Shown here one piece after another: positions 57,965-64,000 of a stretch of DNA of 64,000 nt. The first letter of the stretch is position 1. The number at the start of each line of letters is the position of its first letter. The position numbers were made by a program, and so were the translations under genes. A model generated the notes under the pieces. It was not told where the DNA came from. It saw nothing but the letters and a program-made list of their open reading frames with translations, and did not search any database. Source of the stretch: Juglans regia. Taxonomy: Eukaryota; Streptophyta; Magnoliopsida; Fagales; Juglandaceae. Where the stretch lies: contig NW_023361991.1 of the NCBI RefSeq assembly GCF_001411555.2, forward strand, positions 28,397-92,396, in the 5' to 3' direction.

Positions 57965-58779
57965 GAATTTCTTTCTTCTTGGTAATTGATTCAGGCACCC
58001 ATCTGGTACTCCTCTACTTTTGTTGTTTTCTTCTGATTCTTTTCCCGGATCTCGATCTTTCTTCCTTGTCATACGTTTGTTTTCTTGCTTTCTTTGGTAG
58101 CGGAGAAAAAAGGGGAATGGCTGCTTTAGTTGTATTCAATGGTACATCTTTTTCTTTTGCACACCAATGCAATGCAGCGGTGCCATTTCCAATTTTCCTC
58201 TCTCTCTCTCTCTCTCTCTGCTTAGGATGTCTACTTCTCTGCCATGTTTTTTTCGTATTGGCATGATTTGGGTAAAAACCTGTCAAATTCCATGTTTACT
58301 TCTAGTACATCCGGGTTTTCTTTCTTATAATAATTAAAAGTTCAAAGTACTTATCGAAGGAAAAAAAATTGAGTAGACATATGTGATGGCATTCTGGGTG
58401 TCGCTCCAAGCTGTTCAGCATTAAGGGTCTTTTGCATTTTCACGTGAAGAACACGTTATATGAACAGTCAATTGTGGCATTTACAAAATTATCCTATAAT
58501 ATCATTCTTTCAGATTAGAGCATAGTTGAACCATCACAGAGATCCACACCTTTCTTACTGATTGAAAAAATTCCAAGTTTCTCGGTACAACACTTGAATG
58601 AAAGGCAGGCCGTTCTTTTGATTTAGAGACCTTGAACGAAGCAATATTCGTGTTGGTATCGGAATCTTATTTTGTTGTCACAATGTTGGATTTTTGAAAT
58701 CCCCTGCCAATAGGGTTTCTAAGTAGAAAACGTTGGATTCTGGGTTTCGATCTTCTTCTAGTTATAACTAACCCCTTAT
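57962..58779 (+). other. Possible SNAP33 leader or intron sequence kept only in the right copy
   Basis: C/T-rich DNA follows the GA run, then ordinary AT-rich sequence up to the SNAP33-coding part. No coding match was seen. In the left copy a deletion joins the GA run directly to the coding remnant. Confidence 0.4.
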
Positions 58780-59125
58780 GATTCAGATAATGAATCTGAT
58801 GCTAAGCCTGCAAGACGAACTGCTCCGGAACATGTGCCGATAACCCCAAATTCTAATACCAACCCTTTTGACGAGGAGGACGATGATGATGGAAGAGGAG
58901 GGCCTTCTTCATCGTCATCCTCGTATTCTAGTTCTGCAGTGGCAAGAGATATATAGAAATAATTTCCGTGATCAGGGCGGATTGCAGAAACAGAGTGTCA
59001 AGAACTGGAGAATTATGCTATTAACAACTGCCTGAAGATTGCAGAGGACAACAGGGAAGATGCTAGAAGAAGGAACCTTGAGAAGTTGCATCATCAGGGT
59101 CGATATTGAAAAGGATTTGAGTCAG
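58780..59125 (+). pseudogene. SNAP33-like gene fragment, copy 2 (longer)
   Basis: Starts further upstream in the protein than the left copy: DSDNESDAKPARRTAPEH, then TNPFDEEDDDDG and a serine run, matching the acidic/serine-rich N-terminal part of SNAP33-type proteins. It continues RNNFRDQGGLQKQSV, then ELENYA, NNCLKIAEDNREDARRR and KDLSQ. An in-frame TAG lies before RNNFRD, and a one-base loss shifts the frame at ELENYA. It ends in CAG followed by GTAAGC at 59126, which looks like a genuine splice donor. Confidence 0.75.
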
Positions 59126-59202
59126 GTAAGCTTATTTATATTCTGACTCACGAGAACTTATTCTTAAGTGTGAAACCCAGGAGCTTGCGGTTTTTTCGTC
59201 AG
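59126..59202 (+). other. 77-bp intron-like segment between the SNAP33 and SAM50 parts
   Basis: Begins GTAAGC and ends TTTTTTCGTCAG, directly before GAGTTAGATCTTCG. The left copy lacks it: its GATTTG joins CGTCAGGAG, so the left copy looks like a deletion within this segment rather than the ancestral state. Confidence 0.5.
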
Positions 59203-59674
59203 GAGTTAGATCTTCGTTATGATGTACCCTTTGGCTTTTATCATGCTGCACTCAACTGTGGGATCTCTGGTGGTGTTATATTTCCATGGGGCCGTGGATT
59301 TTTGGACAAGCCATCGCCCTTGGAATTAAAGATAAACCTAATGATGAGAATTCTGATTTTCTTGGAAGGGATTTTCTTGGAGGAGACCTTGCTGTTACTG
59401 CTTTTGCAGACCTTTCTTTTGATCTTCCAAATAAGTGGTTAAGAGACCGAGGAATCCATGGGCACATTTTTGCTGGTGCTTGAAACCTTGCTAAACTGAC
59501 AGAGAATTGAGTTTCATTCAGAATTTCTCTTTTCGTAAGTTCCTAGAGTCATGTTGGGATTGTTGTCCCCACAAAACTTTTCCGCCTAGAGGGCAACTTC
59601 TATTACATAGTCAAGCAACATGATCATGACCGTGGCAAGACTGGCTTTCGGTTTAGCTTCTCTGCTCCATCGTA
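59203..59674 (+). pseudogene. SAM50/Omp85-like C-terminal fragment, copy 2
   Basis: Opens ELDLRYDVPFGFYHAALNCG, but a deletion relative to left positions of about 2731-2842 removes the segment holding GGPTTVWGFKTRG, including the L6-loop motif, and shifts the frame. Downstream barrel sequence continues (DLSFDLPNKWLRDRG) with the correct five T where the left copy has six. A TGA at 59481-59483 replaces a glycine codon in AGAGN. More than one break makes it non-functional. Confidence 0.85.
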
Positions 59675-60239
59675 GAATCTGGAAGTTCTTCCAGGAACAT
59701 TGAGGTGACGCACTGAAGGATGAGATTTCAGGTACTCAAAAAAAAGTTTTGTCCTAAAAATTTTTTATTGCTTGACAACTCTCAGTTTGGACTGGGAATG
59801 TTATTTGTACTTTGAAATCTAGACTTGAAGTCCATAAAGCATGGTATTTCTGAAATTGAGGAAAATAAAGTTTCAGGTAGGTGTTGGCATAGATTAGGTT
59901 GCCCCATAACAGGGGGGTTGACAAAACAGCGGAACGGTCTCCCATTGAACATTTAATCTCACTGTTAACTGTATGTTTGTCAATATCATGGCGAGTTTTA
60001 AGTGTGAAACCCAGGAATGGTTTGTGATGTGGTGGTTAATGTAATCGAACCTTTTTGATGTCCTGCCCATCTTCGACTTTGAATATCTAGGGTTGATTCT
60101 GCGTTCTCGAAAATGGTAGAAATTTATAATTTGAAGTACAACACTTGAGAACCTTTTGCAATTCATTTCTTAGGGAAAAAGAACGTATGAAGCTAGTTTG
60201 CATAGCTAATTGCCTGAACTAAATTTAGGGTAGCATATG
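59675..60239 (+). other. Non-coding flank, right copy
   Basis: Equivalent to 3209-3769; no gene. A small insertion (TTAATCTCACTGTTAACTG) near 59954 distinguishes the copies. Confidence 0.6.
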
Positions 60240-63200
60240 ATTTCAAAGAACGTGAGTGTGAGAGGTTGTGCATGCGTAGATGGGTGTGTGGTTGTGTGCG
60301 TCTGCAGGGGAAGGGTGTGTGTGCATTTGGTTGTGGGTGCGTGTGGGTGTGCGTGCGTGTGCATTTGGTTGTGTATGTGAGGGTGGGTGTCTGGTTGTGT
60401 GCGTATGTGGGCAAGCGTGCGTGTGTGGGTGGGTGGGTGGGCGGGCGGGCGGGCGTGTGTGTTCAGTTGTGAGTGCGTATGGGTATGGGTGCATCTGTGT
60501 ATGGCTATGGGTGTGCACGCAAGTGTAGGAGTGCGTGTTCGTGGGTGGGTAAGTGTGCGTATTTATTTGTGTGTGCTCTTAATTGTGTGCATGTTTGTAA
60601 TATTCAATTGAAATTGTATATAGGAGGAACTCAATTTGGACATCTACAAGTTCTACAAGCATGAAAAGGTATGTCTTACATTTCAGCAGTGCGTTCTCAT
60701 TTTATTTCTCTATTTATCTTTATGAGTATAATTTATTTGCTTAAAACTATATCTTGGAGGAACTCCAATTAGTTGTCAACAAGCTTTTTTATAGGTGTTT
60801 ATTTTAATATATGCACTATTTTGCAAGGTAATTTCTTTTTTTGTTAGTTTTTTGCATTAGAGATAATATCTATGATAAGGAATATATTTTTTCCCTTTGC
60901 TCCATCATACAAGAAGGGGCATGAATTTTTCTGTAGCAGTTGCGTTCAACATCATAATGGCTTCAACAAGGTATAATTTATTTATCAATGTTTACTTTTG
61001 AAATTATGTTTCTCTTTAGTATAATGTACTCTACTTCAATAACTTTCCATTTTTACTAGGGAATATTTATATTAGTAACCTAAAAATTATAATTTTTTTC
61101 TTTATTTTTCTCATCTTTTCATATTCTCTGCAGCTGTCGTTGTCGTCATCTTCTTCCTCTACTTCTTCTCCTTCCGCTTCCGCTTCTGCTTCTCTCCTCC
61201 TTCCTCCTTCCTCCTTCCTCTTTCCTCTTTCCTTCGGCTCCTCCCTCCTCCTACTCCTACTCCTACTTCTACTCCAACTCCGACCCCTATGCCTACTCCA
61301 ACTCCCTTCTCACTCTTTTACGCATTCTCTTCATCTTTTTCTCATCCTTCCACCACCTCCTCCTCCTCCAACTCCCAACTCTCATTTTTTCGCATTCTCC
61401 TCCTCCTCTTCATTTTGCTTTTTTGGGTGCGTGTGGGTGTGAGTGCATGTGCCGGGGTTTGTGATCGTGCGCGTGTGGGTGGGTGGGTGTGCTTGTGTGT
61501 GGTATTTGATTGAAATTGTATATAGAAGGAACTCAGTTTGGACATCTACAAGTTTTACAAGCATGCAAAGGTATTGTGTCTTACTTTTTAGCAGTGCTTT
61601 CTCATTTTCTATCTCTATTTATCTTTATGTGTTATTTATTCAGTTGAAACTTTATCTTGGAGGAACTCCAATTAGCTGTAGTCAGGCTCTTGATGTGCTT
61701 TTTTTAATACAAGTAATACTCTACAAGGCAATTGTTTTTTTTTTTTCTCCATTACAGAATAATGACAATGGACATATTTTTTGGCCTTTGCTCCATCATA
61801 TAAGAAGGTGCATGAGTTTTGCTAGAGTAGTCACATCCAACATTCTGATGGCTTCAATAAGGTATAATTTATTTTATCAATATTATTTTTGAAATTATTT
61901 TATTTTTTGGTATAACGTAGTCTACTTCAATAATTTTTCAATTACTTTGGAATATTTATATTTATGTTATTAATCTAAAAATTCTAATTTTTCCTTCATT
62001 TTTCTCATCTTCTCCCATTCTTCACTGTCATCATCACCATCTTCTTCTTCTCCTCTGTCCTTTACTTCTTCAGCTTCAGCTTCTCCTCCTCCTCCGACAG
62101 CAACGCCTACTCTTACTCTTACTCCTACACCTATTCCGACTCTCTTCTCCCTCTTATTCGCCTTCTCCTACTCCTCATTTTCTTCTCATACTTCCTCTTC
62201 TCCTACTGCTTCTGGCTCCTCTTCCTCCTCATTCTCCTTCAACTCTTACTCCTACTTCTACTCCTACTCATACTCCTACTCCTACTACAACTCTCTACGC
62301 ATTCTCCAACTCCAACACAATTTCTTTCTTTTTTTTTTTTTTTTTACTTTTCTCCATTACAGACAATAATGACAAGGAACATATTTTTTGGCCTTTGTTC
62401 CATCATATATAAGAAGGTGCATGAATTTTGATAGAGTAGTCGCATCCAACATTCTGATGGCTTCAATAAGGTATAATTTATTTATCAATGTCATTTTTGA
62501 AATCATGTTCTTTTTTGGTATAACGTAGTTTGCTTCAATAATTTTCCACTTGCTAGGAAATATTTATATTGATGTTATTAATGTAAAAATTCTAATTTTT
62601 CCTTCATTTTTCTCATTTTATCCCATTCTCCACCTGTCGTCATCGTCATCTTCTTCTTCTCCTCCTCCTTCCTCTACTTCTCCAACATCAGCTTCTCTTC
62701 CTCCTGCTCCGACAACGACGCCTACTCTTACTCCTATACCTACTCTGACTCCCTTCTCCCTCTTATTCACCTTCTCCTACTCTTCATCTTCTTCTCATCC
62801 TTCCTTTACTTCTTCTCCTACTACTTCTGGCTCCCCCTCCTCCTCCGAATCATATCCTTACTTCTACTCCTGCTCATACTCCTACTCCAACTCCATACTC
62901 TCTTCTTCGCCTTTGCATTCTCCTCATCTTCTTCATCTAATTCATCATCTTTCTCTCTTATGCCTGCTTTTCTACTTATATTCTTATCTTTTCCGTCAAT
63001 TTATTTTCTCTTGATCCTCGGAAGCTCTCTTGTTCTACTTCTCAACTTATTCTTGATTATTTTTTATTTAGATAGACAGATCATTGAATTTTGCTTTGGC
63101 TTTGGGTGGTCTAGGTGTGGTTGTGCGTACATGTGCAGGGGTGTGTGGGTCGGTTGGTGGGTGAGTGTGCGTGCTTGTTTGCTTGCGCATGCTAGTTTGC

Positions 63201-64000
63201 GTTTGCGTGTGGTTGTGTATGTGTGTGTGGTATTTGATTGAAAATGTAGGAGGAACTCAGCTTGGACATCTACAAGTTCTACAAGCATACAAAGGTAATG
63301 TTTATTACTATTTAGCACTGCTTCATCATTTTCTCTCTCGATTTATCTTTATGTGTATTATTTACTCGGTCGAAATTGTAAATAATGCACATAGGTGTTT
63401 TTTTAATACATGTACACTATTTTGCAAAGTAATTACTTTTTTTGTTTGTTTTTTGCATTGCAGGCAATATCTATGACAATGAACATTTTTTTTACATTTT
63501 GCATTGCAGCTTTGTGCATGAATTTTATGATATCAGTTGCGTTTAACATTCTGATGGCTTAAAAAAGGTATAATTTATTTATCAATGTTTACTTTTAAAA
63601 TTATGTTCTTTTTTAGTATAACGTACACACATTATTGCTTTAGTAATTTTTCATTTACTAGACTATTTAAATTAATTTTATTAACCTAAAAATTATAAAT
63701 TTTCTCATTCATTTTTCTCATCTTCTACCATTCTCCATCGTCATCTTCGTCTTCATTTCCGTCATCATCATCTTCTATTCCTTCCTTTAGTTCTTCTCCT
63801 TCTGCTTCTGCTTCTCCACCTCCTTCCTCCTCCTCCCTCATCCTCCTCTACGCTCTTCATCTTCATCCTATCTTTCCTTTACTCCTCATTCTCCTATTCC
63901 TACTCCTACTCCAACCCCCTTCTCACTCTTCTACACATTCTCTCAATCTTCTTCTCATCTTTCCACCACCTCCTTCCTCCTTCCTCCTTCCTCCTCCTCC
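60240..64000 (+). repeat. Second pyrimidine/GT repeat array, start
   Basis: Unit anchors at 60623, 61526 and 63249 correspond to 4053, 4991 and 6625 of the first array, with the same pyrimidine and GT tracts between. The array continues past the window end: the last bases are CTTCCTCCTTCCTCCTCCTCC. Serine-, leucine- and histidine-rich open frames here are artefacts of composition. Confidence 0.92.

Larger units (their letters stand above)
53150..64000 (+). repeat. Right copy of the segmental duplication
   Basis: Starts with TGCCATCCATCCTAACC, matching position 1, and keeps the same order of landmarks: 57225 matches about 1505, 58900 matches about 2345, 60623 matches 4053 and 63249 matches 6625. 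The window ends within it. By eye, mismatches are a few per hundred bases plus many indels. Confidence 0.9.

Noticed and set aside
57773..58286. ORFs over the GA/TC tracts near the right SNAP33 relic
   Set aside because: They are driven by microsatellite composition and conflict with the recognised SNAP33 frame downstream.

Overview
This is plant nuclear DNA, most likely from a woody eudicot. The evidence is an intron-containing GH19 chitinase gene, Tat-lineage Ty3/Gypsy retrotransposons with a plant-type PBS, a CACTA (En/Spm) transposon, several MITE families, and fragments of a plant SNAP33-type SNARE and a plant SAM50/Omp85 gene. A Fagales/Juglandaceae origin is a guess. Only one gene looks intact, the secreted chitinase at 51693-52750 on the minus strand. 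Almost everything else is repetitive or decayed.

Layout. (1) 1-3.7 kb: left copy of a segmental duplication. It carries a MULE-type MITE, a CACTA end fragment, and a chimeric relic joining part of a SNAP33-like SNARE to the C-terminal half of a SAM50-like outer-membrane barrel. (2) 3.8-25.26 kb: about 19 units of a ~1.1-1.2 kb tandem repeat. Each unit has a long polypyrimidine tract on the + strand, then a G/T-rich tract, then short conserved blocks with splice-like borders. Two subtypes partly alternate, as in a higher-order repeat. (3) 25.27-31.06 kb: two truncated Gypsy elements joined tail to tail, each with its 5' LTR on the outside. (4) 31-38.9 kb: AT-rich DNA with MITEs, a possible Helitron 5' end and one end of a second CACTA family. 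(5) 38.9-43.35 kb: the 3' half of a minus-strand Tat-type Gypsy (RT, RNase H, second RNase H, integrase, a 232-bp tandem repeat, then an opposite-strand coiled-coil ORF). (6) 44335-51203: a complete-ended CACTA element (CACTACAACAAAT termini, TAT target duplication). It lies inside an older MITE and is itself interrupted by a PIF/Harbinger-type MITE. (7) 51.7-53.0 kb: the chitinase gene with a promoter-proximal minisatellite. (8) 53150-64000: right copy of the duplication, including a second SNAP33-SAM50 relic, a solo LTR with GGAGT target duplication, and the start of a second repeat array that runs off the window.

How the parts relate. The two duplication copies show insertion and deletion history directly: an empty MITE site, different deletions in each chimera, and an intron kept in only one copy. 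The most unusual feature is the repeat array. Its strand asymmetry, alternating subtypes and recurring exon-like blocks are not explained by a transposon class I can name. I could not identify the gene, if any, from which the exon-like blocks came.
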